Of a stretch of 64,000 bases of DNA, positions 29,092 to 38,980 are shown piece by piece (position 1 is the stretch's first letter; each line of letters begins with the position of its first letter). The position numbers were made by a program, and so were the translations under genes. The notes below the pieces were generated by a model. That model saw nothing but the letters and a program-made list of their open reading frames with translations, made no database searches and was not told where the DNA came from. The DNA comes from Lysinibacillus macroides (lineage in GTDB: Bacteria > Bacillota > Bacilli > Bacillales_A > Planococcaceae): positions 89,558 through 153,557 of the forward strand of contig NZ_LGCI01000006.1 of assembly GCF_001281525.1 (NCBI RefSeq), in the 5' to 3' direction.

Positions 29092-30078
29092 TTATAGCAT
29101 CGCCTTTCCTTTTTTGGAAATACGATTACGGTAATCCAGTTGAATACCTGTTAGCCATTGCAAAAATGCTGTCACACCGATCTTAACGGTTTCTGGTCGA
29201 AGTGTGCTTTCCTTTGGGTCTGCATAGACAAAATCAATATGACGAACCCCCTCATTCTCACCAATAAGCTTGAGAATATCAAATAATTCATAGGCTGTTA
29301 AACCACCTGGTGTCGCTGCTGGGACATCTCGCGCAAACATAATATCCAGTGCATCTAAATCAACCGAAACATAAATTCGGTCTACCTCATACATGAGTTG
29401 ACGCAGCATTTCACGTATTGTGAGCTGAATACCATCACGTCGCATTTGCTTTAATGTAATCATATGAATACCTTGTTCTCTCGCATAATGAATCATTTCT
29501 GGTGAATTAAAAAAGCCATGTAACCCTACATTATACACATGTCTCCCTTCAACTACTCCTGCTGCTATTAACTGGTGTATGGGTGAATCTTGCGCTAAGC
29601 CAATTTCCTCTTGGTTTCTTGCATCTAAATGTGTATCAATCTGAATGATTCCAATACGATCCTGTGGAAAAGCATTTTTAATGCCTTTTAGTGAACATGC
29701 TGTAATGGCATGATCTCCCCCTATTAAACACGTAAGGCTCCTTGGATAGGCTATACTTAAATTTTCTGCTGCTGCCTCAATGGCAGATTCTGAAAGCATT
29801 CTATCTTTTTCATGAATCGCCACATCGCCAATATCCACAACTGCCAGCGCACGTAAATTTATCTGTTCATCTAAATTGTAAGACTGGAAGCTGGGCCACG
29901 CTTTCCGAAATGCATTTGGATACTGCGCTTTCGTTGATGCTTCAGTGGCATAAGATAATAAAGCACCATATACAATAATATCCACGTCATTTGGATTGGG
30001 ATTTATTTGTTGCTTAATCCATTGATGCAATGCTGAGCCTTTTTCTTGCTGCCATTGGCATTCTGGTCGTATAAACAT
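29092..30078 (-). CDS. Arginase/agmatinase/formimidoylglutamase superfamily hydrolase
   Basis: This 328-aa ureohydrolase-fold protein keeps the manganese-binding motifs CLIGGDHAITACSL near 110, IIQIDTHLDARN near 135 and VSVDLDALDI near 225. It would hydrolyse a guanidino or formimino substrate. No urease, arginine or histidine pathway genes are next to it, so the substrate (agmatine, formimidoylglutamate or another guanidine) is unresolved. The start at 30078 follows AGGTGGAGAT. Single gene in the minus orientation. Confidence 0.8.
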   Translation of the reverse strand: MFIRPECQWQQEKGSALHQWIKQQINPNPNDVDIIVYGALLSYATEASTKAQYPNAFRKAWPSFQSYNLDEQINLRALAVVDIGDVAIHEKDRMLSESAIEAAAENLSIAYPRSLTCLIGGDHAITACSLKGIKNAFPQDRIGIIQIDTHLDARNQEEIGLAQDSPIHQLIAAGVVEGRHVYNVGLHGFFNSPEMIHYAREQGIHMITLKQMRRDGIQLTIREMLRQLMYEVDRIYVSVDLDALDIMFARDVPAATPGGLTAYELFDILKLIGENEGVRHIDFVYADPKESTLRPETVKIGVTAFLQWLTGIQLDYRNRISKKGKAML

Positions 30079-30265
30079 ATTGATCTCCACCTTTATCTCA
30101 TTTTCATTCAAGTCAAATCGGCCTATATGCCACCTGATATTCTCCTTAAAATGACCTAATATATATGTTAGTAACGTTATAGTACCATTTGTACACTTAT
30201 CTTCGTTATGTTTTTCTCTTATTCTACAAAATTTTCTTCACCTCTACTGTTTAACACAGCAAAAA

Positions 30266-30294
30266 AGGTATCTCAAAAATCATTTGAGATACCT
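30266..30294 (-). terminator. Terminator whose stem encodes the last codons of the deacetylase
   Basis: Perfect 12-bp stem (30266-30277 with 30283-30294) followed by T6 on the minus strand. The stop codon at 30273-30275 is inside the stem, so the C-terminal residues are encoded by the terminator hairpin. Confidence 0.85.
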
Positions 30295-31262
30295 CTTTCT
30301 GGATGGAGACACAATTTTGCCACCTCATACATGGAATAGCTTTCAAAAGAATAGTGGCTACGCAATTCCTGAAAATAACGTAGTAGCTCCTCGAGTATCG
30401 CTAAATTTTTATCAATATGCTTCCCAAAATTATGAGGATGCCACCATATATGATAAAATGCCTGTGCTTTAGCAGCCTCTAGCATCCCTTCCTTTATACG
30501 CTTTATCTTTAACCCTTCAAATACACGCAATGGGCTACAATAAGGTCTTAAAAAAGCACTTGAGCGAATATCAATCAGCGGAGCCATTTGCATATCCTTA
30601 AATGTCACCAGATGATGACCAGTTAAGTTGAAATAGCTATCTAACCACTTTTTCGCGCCTAGCCATCTGCCTTTTGAAGTATTGTACAAAGCATGATTAG
30701 TTGGTCCTCTATAGCAAATATACCCCGCTTCTAAACATGCCTGAAAATAGTCTTTGTTTACTTGATTACGTGGAAAGGTAATGGACTTCATAGGGGCAAT
30801 ATAGCCGTCCGTAATCGTTTTCGTTGCATATAAATCTGCACAAAAATCCGCCTTTGTTTGCCCTTTTTCTAAACAATAAAAGTGAGAAAAAGTATGACTG
30901 GCAATTTCCTGATAGGGTGTACGTTTAATCTCCTCAACTAAAGATCTACCAAAATGCAAAAGATCCTCTTGCTCATTTTCGCCTACTTTCGCAAGCTGTG
31001 TATAGGCAGCATAGCGCATGTCTTCATACTTCACTGGGATACCTCGTAAATAATGAGCCATCTCTGCCTTTGATTCGGCAAACAATAAGCCTACTGTCGC
31101 CCAAGTTGCATGAATATGATATTGCTCAAATAACGCTAATATTTTAGGCAGGGCTTTGCGTACACCATATAGGTTTTTATTGTATCGTCCATAGCGAAAA
31201 ACATCATGGACACCCCATTTTAGCTCAAAATCTAATGAAATAACGAGACCCCCACCGTTCAT
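30273..31262 (-). CDS. Polysaccharide deacetylase (NodB-like)
   Basis: The 329-aa protein has a NodB-homology fold: SLDFELKWGVHD near 9 with the metal-binding aspartates, and the HxxxH motif IASHTFSHFY near 121. FPRNQVN near 161 follows, with WWHPHNFG near 270 carrying the late histidine. It would remove acetyl groups from a surface or matrix polysaccharide. There is no signal peptide, which suggests a cytoplasmic precursor as substrate. It closes a three-gene run with two acyltransferase-like genes upstream (gaps of 4 nt and an overlap), probably one exopolysaccharide-modifying unit. Confidence 0.85.
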   Translation of the reverse strand: MNGGGLVISLDFELKWGVHDVFRYGRYNKNLYGVRKALPKILALFEQYHIHATWATVGLLFAESKAEMAHYLRGIPVKYEDMRYAAYTQLAKVGENEQEDLLHFGRSLVEEIKRTPYQEIASHTFSHFYCLEKGQTKADFCADLYATKTITDGYIAPMKSITFPRNQVNKDYFQACLEAGYICYRGPTNHALYNTSKGRWLGAKKWLDSYFNLTGHHLVTFKDMQMAPLIDIRSSAFLRPYCSPLRVFEGLKIKRIKEGMLEAAKAQAFYHIWWHPHNFGKHIDKNLAILEELLRYFQELRSHYSFESYSMYEVAKLCLHPERGISNDF

Positions 31263-31266
31263 ACTG

Positions 31267-32013
31267 CTACTTCCTCCATTTTTTCACACCAAGCAAACGT
31301 GCACGTATTTTAGATAGTGTAATATAGCCTGAATAAACATTCACAACCTGTCCACCAAAGCTTTGCTTCAAGGCTCGTACATGAGGATCATCTGTTAATT
31401 CACCCATATCATATAAAATAAAACCTTGCTGTTTTAAATGCAGTAAGTTATGCCATAGCAAGAAACGATTCACATAACGCAAAGGTCGTTGTAAATGAGT
31501 TGCCATAGCTGCCGCATCACATGTTACCTCATAATAAGACATCGCTTTTTTTGCATGTACAATATCAAGCCGGTAACACATTGTTTGTCCACAAATACTT
31601 TGGACTTCAGATAATAATAAAGCCCCCTGCTGATTTAATAGCAGTATCGTTTCCATTTGTAATTTGCCAATACCTTTAAGCTTCTTTCTTTTAGCAAATT
31701 GATTGTAAAACTGTTGAAAGGCTTGCAAATTCACCGCTGAAGGCTCACGATACAAAATCACTTGGTAAAATTCCTGTTGCGCACATCGCAAAAGTTGCCG
31801 ATTTCCCTCTGACAGTGCTAAATACAAGGAAAGCTCAGACTCTCGAAGCGAAATATGAATCGTTTCACTTCGAACAAGCTTGCGGCTCGGTACTAGTGAA
31901 TGTGTATAACCTACAACCCTCATGGACTTTCGAATATTTGCTGGCTTTTCGACAAAATAAAAATGCTGCATTGCGATATTCCATCGCTTACTTTTAATGG
32001 ACAGAATGAACAT
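31267..32013 (-). CDS. FemAB/GNAT-like acyltransferase-fold protein
   Basis: This approximately 248-aa protein is not confidently assigned. The C-terminal part (LLWHNLLHLKQQGFILYDMG, then LKQSFGGQVVNVYSGYI) resembles the end of FemAB/GNAT-like transferases, which usually show a DxGG segment followed by KxxFGG. It overlaps the end of the upstream gene by about 20 nt. The start at 32013 (ATG after GTGGGGGCG) is uncertain, and the GTG at 32022 is possible. Role in modifying the same polysaccharide as its neighbours is inference. Confidence 0.55.
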   Translation of the reverse strand: MFILSIKSKRWNIAMQHFYFVEKPANIRKSMRVVGYTHSLVPSRKLVRSETIHISLRESELSLYLALSEGNRQLLRCAQQEFYQVILYREPSAVNLQAFQQFYNQFAKRKKLKGIGKLQMETILLLNQQGALLLSEVQSICGQTMCYRLDIVHAKKAMSYYEVTCDAAAMATHLQRPLRYVNRFLLWHNLLHLKQQGFILYDMGELTDDPHVRALKQSFGGQVVNVYSGYITLSKIRARLLGVKKWRK

Positions 32014-33655
32014 CGCCCCCACTCTCTGTATATTTTTCTACATGATGTCGCTTATAATAAGCCATTTTATAATGCTTTATTCGAGAAATAGGTTGATAGC
32101 CTAGCTGTATTAAGCGTTTTCGTTTCCGCCATTGCCAAAAGCCTGCCGTTATCCATAGTGCCTGTGTAGGTTTGCTATGGCGAAAATAAGCCGTAATAAT
32201 ATCAATCTGTGTAGCATCGTCATGGCTTAAAAAACAGGTTTGCTTTGGCAAAGCCTCGGTAATTTGCAGTGTATCCATATGCCAATGGGAGGCATGTAAC
32301 GCAAACGCCAGCTTATTCGTTTCCGCAAAGGGGTCTTTATAAAGCGTATATCCCTTATAAAAGAGGTCCATCAGCTCTTTTTGTTCAAGTTGCATCGCTT
32401 CCTGAATAGACATTTCCATAAATAAATTACCAACAGGCTGCTGTGGAGCAATAGCCTCTGAGGGGGATAACTCATATAAAGTCACTTGTTGCAAACGAAT
32501 AAATCTTTCTACGAATTGTTGTCCATATTCTAACCAATCTTTTACCTTTCCATACTTTACTAAAAGTCGTAATTGTCCCAGTAGAGGCTGCTGCCAGTGC
32601 TGACTGCCTTTAGCAAAATTCTTCAGTCGTTCCTTTAATGTTAAAAAACCTGCCAGTAATTTTGTACGCTTTGTACCACTGCTAGCAAGCATATTTCTGG
32701 TAAAATCAACGCCAGAGCGCCATTCTAATTTATAGGGCTCATAGCCAATCCCCATATCCAACAGGCGATAGTTTGCAGCATAAGCTCGCTGAATCGTTTC
32801 CTGATTAGCCATACGTTCAACACCAAATATATGAAATAAAGGTTCATATGCACGTGCATACGTTATATAACGCCCACGGCAACAAAGCCCATATGTGCAG
32901 GCAATCCATTGATTTTCAAACAAAAGTGCATGGATCTTCACCTCTAAGGCTTCCCCTTGCAGCATTGCTAAGCGCTCAAAAAATTCCCTATTCTTGCCTC
33001 TAATAAAACCACTTGTCCCAACCCTTTTCCGCTGTTGTCGATCAAATAATCGAAACATTTGCCAAAGCTCGTCCTGCAAAGGCATATGCTTTGTTAATAA
33101 GCCTAAATTTCGCAGCTTACTTGCCTGTTGATCTATTGTATGCACATTTTGTTGTTGCTCTGACAAAGCGAGATAGGGTGTCACAATACGAAAAATATGG
33201 GCAGGCAATTGTTTTTCCACAAAGTATTGCTCAATCGTCGTTGTAGATTGTTTACTTTCTAACAAGCCATGCAATGAAAAAATAATATGTTGATGCTTAC
33301 GACGAAGCTCATCAAAGACAAAGGTTGTAGCTTGCATAAACCATTCTTTTTTGGCGATAATTCCTGTGTAATAAGCAATATCTTCACCTGCAAAAGTATA
33401 CACCCTTATCCCCCAACGAATAGCTACAGTAAAAGGAAAAAAGGCAATAATCATCCCTTTATGTTCAACAGCGTAAAGCTCCACACGTTCTTTACGCCCT
33501 AGCATTTGCCACCAATTATAAAACCAAGCAAATTCAATAAAGGGGTTATCATTGTCCTCTTGTTCTAACATATCATCCCAAATTTCCTTGTACCACATCA
33601 GCTCATCATCTGTTCGAATACGAATTAATTGCAAGAAAATCCCCTTTCTTTTCAT
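31994..33655 (-). CDS. GNAT-family protein of the CelD/BcsL type for extracellular polysaccharide
   Basis: The 553-aa protein has a PF13480-like GNAT_6 region (ELYAVEHKGMIIAFFPFTVA near 90, RLLDMGIGYEPYKLEWRSGV near 300) found in cellulose or exopolysaccharide acyltransferases. A further domain of about 200 residues has no family I recognise. It lies first in the run with the FemAB/GNAT-like gene and the deacetylase. The start codon at 33655 has only a weak site upstream. It is predicted to be cytosolic. Confidence 0.7.
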   Translation of the reverse strand: MKRKGIFLQLIRIRTDDELMWYKEIWDDMLEQEDNDNPFIEFAWFYNWWQMLGRKERVELYAVEHKGMIIAFFPFTVAIRWGIRVYTFAGEDIAYYTGIIAKKEWFMQATTFVFDELRRKHQHIIFSLHGLLESKQSTTTIEQYFVEKQLPAHIFRIVTPYLALSEQQQNVHTIDQQASKLRNLGLLTKHMPLQDELWQMFRLFDRQQRKRVGTSGFIRGKNREFFERLAMLQGEALEVKIHALLFENQWIACTYGLCCRGRYITYARAYEPLFHIFGVERMANQETIQRAYAANYRLLDMGIGYEPYKLEWRSGVDFTRNMLASSGTKRTKLLAGFLTLKERLKNFAKGSQHWQQPLLGQLRLLVKYGKVKDWLEYGQQFVERFIRLQQVTLYELSPSEAIAPQQPVGNLFMEMSIQEAMQLEQKELMDLFYKGYTLYKDPFAETNKLAFALHASHWHMDTLQITEALPKQTCFLSHDDATQIDIITAYFRHSKPTQALWITAGFWQWRKRKRLIQLGYQPISRIKHYKMAYYKRHHVEKYTESGGDVHSVH

Positions 33656-33726
33656 TATTCACCATCCACGAATATTGTACGTACCGTTCTATATGTATAT
33701 TAAATAATTAGAGAAATATGAAAAAA

Positions 33727-33764
33727 AAAGAGTTATCAGGATGATAGGCTGATAAACTCTTTTT
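33727..33764 (-). terminator. Terminator downstream of the OsmC gene
   Basis: AAAAGAGTTATCAG pairs with CTGATAAACTCTTTT (one bulge) and the minus strand continues with a long T run. It can also act on the plus strand because T residues follow both arms. Confidence 0.8.
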
Positions 33765-33772
33765 CGTATTAA

Positions 33773-34222
33773 TTATAGGTTTGCTTTGATCAGTTGAATA
33801 GTATATTCAATGGCAACATTGCCCTTTAATGCCTTACTAATCATGCAGGTTTGCTCTGCCTTTTGTGCTAAACGCGTAATTCTCCTTTCCAAACGCTCTG
33901 AAAGCTCTTCGACAACAATACGTGGCTTATGTACAATTTTTTCATAAGTAAAACTACCATTTATCACATTGACAAAGCCCTCTGATTGTAGGGATAAGTC
34001 AACCACAGCAATGGCTGAATTTTCAAGTAGTGTGGCAAATGTAATTACATAACAGGTTGCTGCTGCACCTAGTAGCATTTCATCAGGATTTGTACCAATA
34101 CCTGGTCCATTCATTTCCCGCGGAATAGAAATTTTTGTTTGTAAATTATGCGCCATAAGATTCCCTATACCATTTCTTCCTTCTGACCATGTTAAGTCCA
34201 TTGTAAATTTATGTTGCGTCAT
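33773..34222 (-). CDS. OsmC/Ohr-family peroxide reductase
   Basis: The 149-aa OsmC-fold protein has the two redox cysteines in LLGAAATCYVITFATLLE near 57 and EQTCMISKALKGN near 125. Family members detoxify organic hydroperoxides using lipoylated or thiol partners. The sequence is nearer the OsmC/YhfA-like branch than Ohr, a judgment by eye. RBS GAAAGGAGAG precedes the ATG. Monocistronic with its own terminator. Confidence 0.85.
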   Translation of the reverse strand: MTQHKFTMDLTWSEGRNGIGNLMAHNLQTKISIPREMNGPGIGTNPDEMLLGAAATCYVITFATLLENSAIAVVDLSLQSEGFVNVINGSFTYEKIVHKPRIVVEELSERLERRITRLAQKAEQTCMISKALKGNVAIEYTIQLIKANL

Positions 34223-34256
34223 ATTCTCTCCTTTCCGCTATTCCTTTAAAGGCTAG

Positions 34257-34295
34257 AAAAATGCTCGCTCCACACCTTGGCGAAACGAGCATTTT
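34257..34295 (-). terminator. Terminator of the Na/Pi cotransporter gene
   Basis: 10-bp AAAATGCTCG/CGAGCATTTT stem just after the stop at 34298, with T residues following on the minus strand. Confidence 0.8.
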
Positions 34296-34297
34296 CA

Positions 34298-35911
34298 CTA
34301 TTCAGCCGTAGCAGTATGTGCTTTTTCTGTCTCTGTATGACGTCCTTTTTTTGTGAAAGTCTGGTACTCAGCTAAGCGAGCTGTTGTACGCCAATAGTGG
34401 TAAACAAGACCATCAATCCATAGCAAAGCCTCCACCTTCGATGCTGCAATCTCTAACTCTACTACATTTTCAACAGTATGCTCGAAATAGGCATTTCTTT
34501 TATCTCGTCTTACAGTAGCCATTTCAGAAGATGTCGCCTCTAATAAGTTTGCTATTTCAGGCAAACGCTCATCTTCATCAATTATCACTAGTACCTTCTC
34601 CAAAACCTCCAACCATTGCTGTGTTAATGCGTCCTGCAATTGAAAAGTATTAGGACTTTGTACACGTAGTGCCTTTGATAAACGATATAAATGATCTAAA
34701 GCATGTAACAGCGCAATATGCTTAGAGCGCTCTTTTTTTGAGGAGGACTGTATGGCATCCATAAATAAACGAGTCTTTTCAATCGCATCATCAATTTGTG
34801 TTAATTGATTTTCAATTTCGGCTGTTCGTTTTTTCCCTCGAATAAGGGCTATAAGAACAGTTGTTAATTCCTTTGTAATTTCCTGCAATGTATTAAAGGA
34901 TACCTCTACCGCTACACCAGGTAATTTTGTGACACTATCATCTAAATTACGTGTTAAATGATTTCCTTTTTCAGGAATCATTCTTTCAATTAACTTTGCA
35001 AATAGACGAACAAATGGCATAAAGATAATCGCACCAATCACACTAAATAATGTATGGAAAATCGCAATACCTAATGTTTCATCAAAGCTACCATTAATGG
35101 ATTTTGTGATAAATTCAGTAAATGTAAAGATAAATGTTGCACCAAGTGTTACGATAATGGCGGTTACGACATTAAATAGCACATGTGTAGCAGCTGTTCG
35201 TTTCGCAGCCGTAGAAGCCCCAATTGCTGCAAATAATGCAGTTGCGGTCGTCCCAATATTTTGCCCAATGACTAAATAAGCCGCTTGCTCAAAATCAATA
35301 GCGCCTGCATATAAAGCGGTTAATGTTGCCGCTATTGCTGCACTGGATGCCTGCATAATAACCGTCATCACAAGACCTAACACGATTAAGATCAGTTTTC
35401 CACTAATCGAATTGGCATCAAAGGCATCAAACGGAATTTTATCCTGTACAGCTGCCATCCCACCTTGAAGAATATCAATACCTAAAAATAATAGACCAAA
35501 ACCTGTAAATAGCCCACCAATCGCTTTATAATCACGAGGTGCCAGCAATTGTACAAAGACACCAAGCGCAATAAAGGGCAATGACATGGTTTGCATATTA
35601 ATTTTAAAACCTATAAGCGAAATAATCCATCCCGTACTAGTACTACCAATATTCGCCCCAATAATCACACCAATAGATTGCACAAATGTTAGTAGCCCCG
35701 CACTAACAAAGCCAATTGTAATCAATGTTGTGGCAGTAGAGGATTGTACAAGCATTGTCATCAATGCACCCGATAAAACAGAGCTAATGGTTCCGCCAGT
35801 AAAACGATTCAACCATTTCTTTAATGCATCACCAGCAAGTTCCTTTAAACCATTTGTTAGCATTGTCATGCCGAGCAAAAATAAACCAATGCCTCCAAGC
35901 ACATTAATCAA
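34298..35911 (-). CDS. Na/Pi cotransporter family protein with PhoU-like tail
   Basis: This 537-aa membrane protein has the paired QSS-type motifs of the Na/Pi family: TMLVQSSTATTLITIGFVSA near 52 and TVIMQASSAAIAATLTALYA near 184. There are eight or more hydrophobic segments up to about residue 310. Residues 330-520 are helical and PhoU-like. It would couple sodium entry to phosphate uptake or export. The start is a TTG at 35911, or a GTG at 35902, both with weak sites. No pst or pho genes are adjacent. Confidence 0.88.
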   Translation of the reverse strand: MINVLGGIGLFLLGMTMLTNGLKELAGDALKKWLNRFTGGTISSVLSGALMTMLVQSSTATTLITIGFVSAGLLTFVQSIGVIIGANIGSTSTGWIISLIGFKINMQTMSLPFIALGVFVQLLAPRDYKAIGGLFTGFGLLFLGIDILQGGMAAVQDKIPFDAFDANSISGKLILIVLGLVMTVIMQASSAAIAATLTALYAGAIDFEQAAYLVIGQNIGTTATALFAAIGASTAAKRTAATHVLFNVVTAIIVTLGATFIFTFTEFITKSINGSFDETLGIAIFHTLFSVIGAIIFMPFVRLFAKLIERMIPEKGNHLTRNLDDSVTKLPGVAVEVSFNTLQEITKELTTVLIALIRGKKRTAEIENQLTQIDDAIEKTRLFMDAIQSSSKKERSKHIALLHALDHLYRLSKALRVQSPNTFQLQDALTQQWLEVLEKVLVIIDEDERLPEIANLLEATSSEMATVRRDKRNAYFEHTVENVVELEIAASKVEALLWIDGLVYHYWRTTARLAEYQTFTKKGRHTETEKAHTATAE

Positions 35912-36176
35912 CCTATAAACACACTCCCCGCTTTATTTTATTACCTACTGACAATAGGCAAATTCTACAACTACTATGTCCATTCTATTCAAATAGAGGC
36001 GCTTTCTACCGGCTTAACTTCAGCCTTCTCCTCTTTGTGCTATATGTGAGATCTTTATCCTGTAGACATCTCATAAGCTTTTATTTATTACATGGAAAGT
36101 ATAGTAATTGTTTCTGTTCATTTAGAATTACCTAAATATTCTTATATAGTACCATTATTGAATTTGAGAAAATAGG

Positions 36177-36473
36177 ATGTTTTTCATTTATGTACAAAAA
36201 CAAGCAATGTTTGAAAAAACAATGTCACAAACTTGCAGAACGAGTACTGATTTGGAAGAAAAAAGGATATATTTCACAGAGCAGCGATGGAATAATACAC
36301 TACCAATTGTAGACTCTTGCAATCAAACAACTATGGTATTTAATTTTTACTATTTTCAAAAGTCATACTCCTTCTACATTGCTATAGAAGGGCAAGCATA
36401 TTCCGGGCTATTTCGCATACATTTGATAAAACGGCATGAAGTTTATAATAGAGTGGAGGAATTTTACAGGTGA
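36177..36473 (+). other. Doubtful 98-codon frame ahead of the ZIP gene
   Basis: The frame ends in a GTGA overlap with the ZIP start, which is the usual sign of coupling. However, it has no proper ribosome binding site, an unusual composition and no family I recognise. The rest of 35912-36469 shows nothing else I can name. Confidence 0.2.
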
Positions 36474-37165
36474 GTGCAATGGTACTTGGTGGATTTTTAT
36501 TTTTTAGTGTAAGCATAGGTGGCGCTATTGCCTGGATTTTCTCTAAGCTCTTTCAGCATACAACACAGGGGCTATCATTATTATGTGGTGGTTTTTTAGT
36601 TGGTCTGCTTATCCTCGATATCATCCCTTCCTCTGTTCATATTTACCAGCCATTTGGGATGATACTTGGTATTTTTATTGGCTACTGTATCTTTCAAATA
36701 CTCGATAGCTTATTGCATACATCTTCCACCCAGCATTCCTCTGTCTCTCTTTTAACGCTTGCCATGATTATTCATACAATTCCTATCAGCCTTACTGTTG
36801 GAAATTTACTTAGCAATGCCGCATTAAGTATTTCGCTCACAGCCTCTATTATTCTGCATCATGTTCCTGAGGGCTTTGCTTTGTCAACGGCACTGATTGC
36901 TCAAGGAGAAAGGCTATGGAAGCTCTTTATGTACTTCTTTATTTTCTCTATTTTCTTTAGTGTTTTTATTTGGTTTGGTCAATATTGGGTGTTAACAAAT
37001 AAAGCACAGGGCATTTTAATGGGGATTTCTATAGGATTAATAGCCACTGCCAGCGTTTCTGAATTTATTTTGCATCATCTTCGAGCAGTTAGTGTGAAAT
37101 CCTTTATTATCTATCTCTTTTTAGGCTATCTATTAAGCTATAGCTTCCATATACTTGTGGAATAA
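36470..37165 (+). CDS. ZIP-family metal transporter
   Basis: The 231-aa integral membrane protein has about seven or eight hydrophobic segments. The ZIP signature is ASIILHHVPEGFALSTALIA near 135, with the metal-binding HxxPE, and MIIHTIPISLTVGN near 100 is a second conserved helix. It would move zinc, iron or manganese into the cytoplasm. GTG at 36470 follows GGAGGAATTTTACAG. The metal cannot be stated. Confidence 0.82.
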   Translation: MSAMVLGGFLFFSVSIGGAIAWIFSKLFQHTTQGLSLLCGGFLVGLLILDIIPSSVHIYQPFGMILGIFIGYCIFQILDSLLHTSSTQHSSVSLLTLAMIIHTIPISLTVGNLLSNAALSISLTASIILHHVPEGFALSTALIAQGERLWKLFMYFFIFSIFFSVFIWFGQYWVLTNKAQGILMGISIGLIATASVSEFILHHLRAVSVKSFIIYLFLGYLLSYSFHILVE

Positions 37166-37169
37166 GTTA

Positions 37170-37236
37170 AAAAAATCCGCGTAGTTTTCTATGAGACGGC
37201 TCGCATCTTGTCCATAGAAAGAAAAGCGGATTTTTT
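37170..37236. terminator. Bidirectional terminator between ZIP and SLH genes
   Basis: An 11-bp AAAAAATCCGC/GCGGATTTTTT stem with an inner TTTCTATG/CATAGAAA pairing. T runs follow on both strands, serving ZIP (plus) and the SLH gene (minus). Confidence 0.85.
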
Positions 37237-37759
37237 CCATTATATGTTTATAACCGTCATTCTTCTTCTCCTAATAACATGATCGTAACTGTTAAAATTT
37301 TAGAAATTTCTGCACGTGTAAGATTTCCCTTTGGATTAAACTTACCATTTGTCCCATTTAAAATACCCAATTGTTGTAATAAACCAATTGCTTCTACAGT
37401 ATCCTCACGCATTTGATTTTTATCTGTAAATGTATTGTTGTTGCTTACCTGAGTAACATCCAGCTCCATTCCTACTAAATATTTAGCAGTCACATAGGCC
37501 ATTTCTTCACGTGTTACAGGTTTTTTGGGTTCCAGTTTTCACCATCAAAAATATCCATTAAGCCGTATTCTTGTAAAATAGCTACTTCCTTTGCTCCCCA
37601 AAAACCATCGAGATCTGTATAAGTGGCAGCTCCTTCATAATCCTTATTTACATCTAAGCCTGATGCTCAGAAAATAATAGCCGCTAGCTCCCCACGCGTA
37701 ACCTGTCCATTTGGATGAAATGTTGTTGCAGACGTTCCATTAATAATGTCTGTTTGATT

Positions 37760-37830
37760 TGAACTACGCCCACTTAGTTATTGAAGTGGGTGATTCCTAA
37801 GAACACCAGCGTAACTGCCAGTTATGGATT
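37760..37830 (-). ncRNA. Predicted omega RNA 3' part and element right end
   Basis: The sequence between the tnpB stop and the right end contains the CCCACTT/AAGTGGG hairpin (37769-37790). In characterised TnpB systems the omega RNA scaffold overlaps the tnpB 3' end and reads out into the flanking DNA as guide. Here the guide would begin with ATCAAACAGACATTATTAAT from the SLH gene. The 5' boundary is not determinable by eye. Confidence 0.45.
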
Positions 37831-38980
37831 AGGCTATCCCCGTAGTTCCTACGGTTAGAAGCCTTATCGCTTCGTTTTTCAGATTTTGTCCTGCGTTCAT
37901 ATCTCTATCGTGATGTGTGCCACAAGAAGGGCAATCCCACTCACGAAGATTTAAATGCTTAACGTCTTTGTTTTTGTGTCCGCAAGCTGAACATAGTTGA
38001 GAACTAGCAAATGTTTTAGATACTGCAATTACCTGTTTACCATACCAATTTGCTTTATATTCCAACATCGTTCTAAATTGTGACCAAGATACTTCGCTGA
38101 TTGCTTTCGCTAACTTATGGTTCTTTAACATATTGGATACTTGCAAATCTTCGATACCGATGACATCGTGGTTTTTGATGATGTCAGTAGAAATTTTTTG
38201 CAAATAGTCTGTTCTTGCATGCGTTATTTTTTCATGAATGCATGCGACTTTCACCTTTTGTTTTTGGTAGTTTCTTGCTTCCTCTAACGACTTCTTTTGC
38301 TTCAATGCCATTTCTTTTCGCCTTGACAAAATACGCTGTTCTTTCGCCAGTTTCTTTTCAAGTGAACAGAAAAACTTCGGATTTTTATACACCGTTCCAG
38401 TAGAAAGAATCGCAAAATCTTTAAGACCAACGTCCATACCGACAGAAGAGCCTGTTTTTTCTAGTGGCTGCACGTCTGTTTCAGCAAGAATCGAGACAAA
38501 GTATTTTCCACTTGGATTTCGTCTGATTGTCGCGTTAAGAATACGCCCTTCAACCTCACGACTTTTTGCAAACTTGACAAATCCAAGTTTGGGTAACTTG
38601 ATTTTGTTTCCTACAATCGTAATATTGCCGTTCGTGTGCTTTGTTGTGTAGGATTGTACTTTATTGTTTTTAGACTTGAAACGTGGTGCTTTAGTCTGTT
38701 TCTTGAAAAATCGTGCATACGCATCCGCAAGGTTTTTAAGGGAGGATTGAAGCGCAATGCTGTCTACTTCTTTCAACCAAACGTATTCTTTCTTCAGTTG
38801 TGTTAACCGAGAAGAACAAGTATGATAAGTGAACCCTTTTCCTGTTTCTTTGTAAGCATCCTTCCATTTTGCTAAAAAATAATTGAAGACAAAACGCGAA
38901 CAACCGATTGTTTTAGCTATGAGGATTTCTTGTTCTTTGTTTGGATAGATACGGAATTTGTATGCTTTGTTGACCAACAC
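37829..38980 (-). CDS. tnpB: RNA-guided endonuclease TnpB
   Basis: This 383-aa TnpB (OrfB_IS605) has the N-terminal [14 protein letters not shown] and a RuvC-like nuclease with D183 ([10 protein letters not shown]), E277 ([12 protein letters not shown]) and D360 ([11 protein letters not shown]). A zinc ribbon is split inside it (LCSACGH and CPSCG). All three catalytic acids are present, so it looks intact. TnpB proteins cut DNA next to a target-adjacent motif using an omega RNA from the element's right end and promote retention of the element. The start is placed at the GTG at 38980 after GGGAGG, and other start codons lie within 9 nt. Confidence 0.92.
   Translation of the reverse strand: MLVNKAYKFRIYPNKEQEILIAKTIGCSRFVFNYFLAKWKDAYKETGKGFTYHTCSSRLTQLKKEYVWLKEVDSIALQSSLKNLADAYARFFKKQTKAPRFKSKNNKVQSYTTKHTNGNITIVGNKIKLPKLGFVKFAKSREVEGRILNATIRRNPSGKYFVSILAETDVQPLEKTGSSVGMDVGLKDFAILSTGTVYKNPKFFCSLEKKLAKEQRILSRRKEMALKQKKSLEEARNYQKQKVKVACIHEKITHARTDYLQKISTDIIKNHDVIGIEDLQVSNMLKNHKLAKAISEVSWSQFRTMLEYKANWYGKQVIAVSKTFASSQLCSACGHKNKDVKHLNLREWDCPSCGTHHDRDMNAGQNLKNEAIRLLTVGTTGIA

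Noticed and set aside
37257-37502. Stand-alone small SLH protein
   Set aside because: It is the last block of the decayed SLH gene. Neighbouring blocks continue in other frames and no ribosome binding site serves this start.
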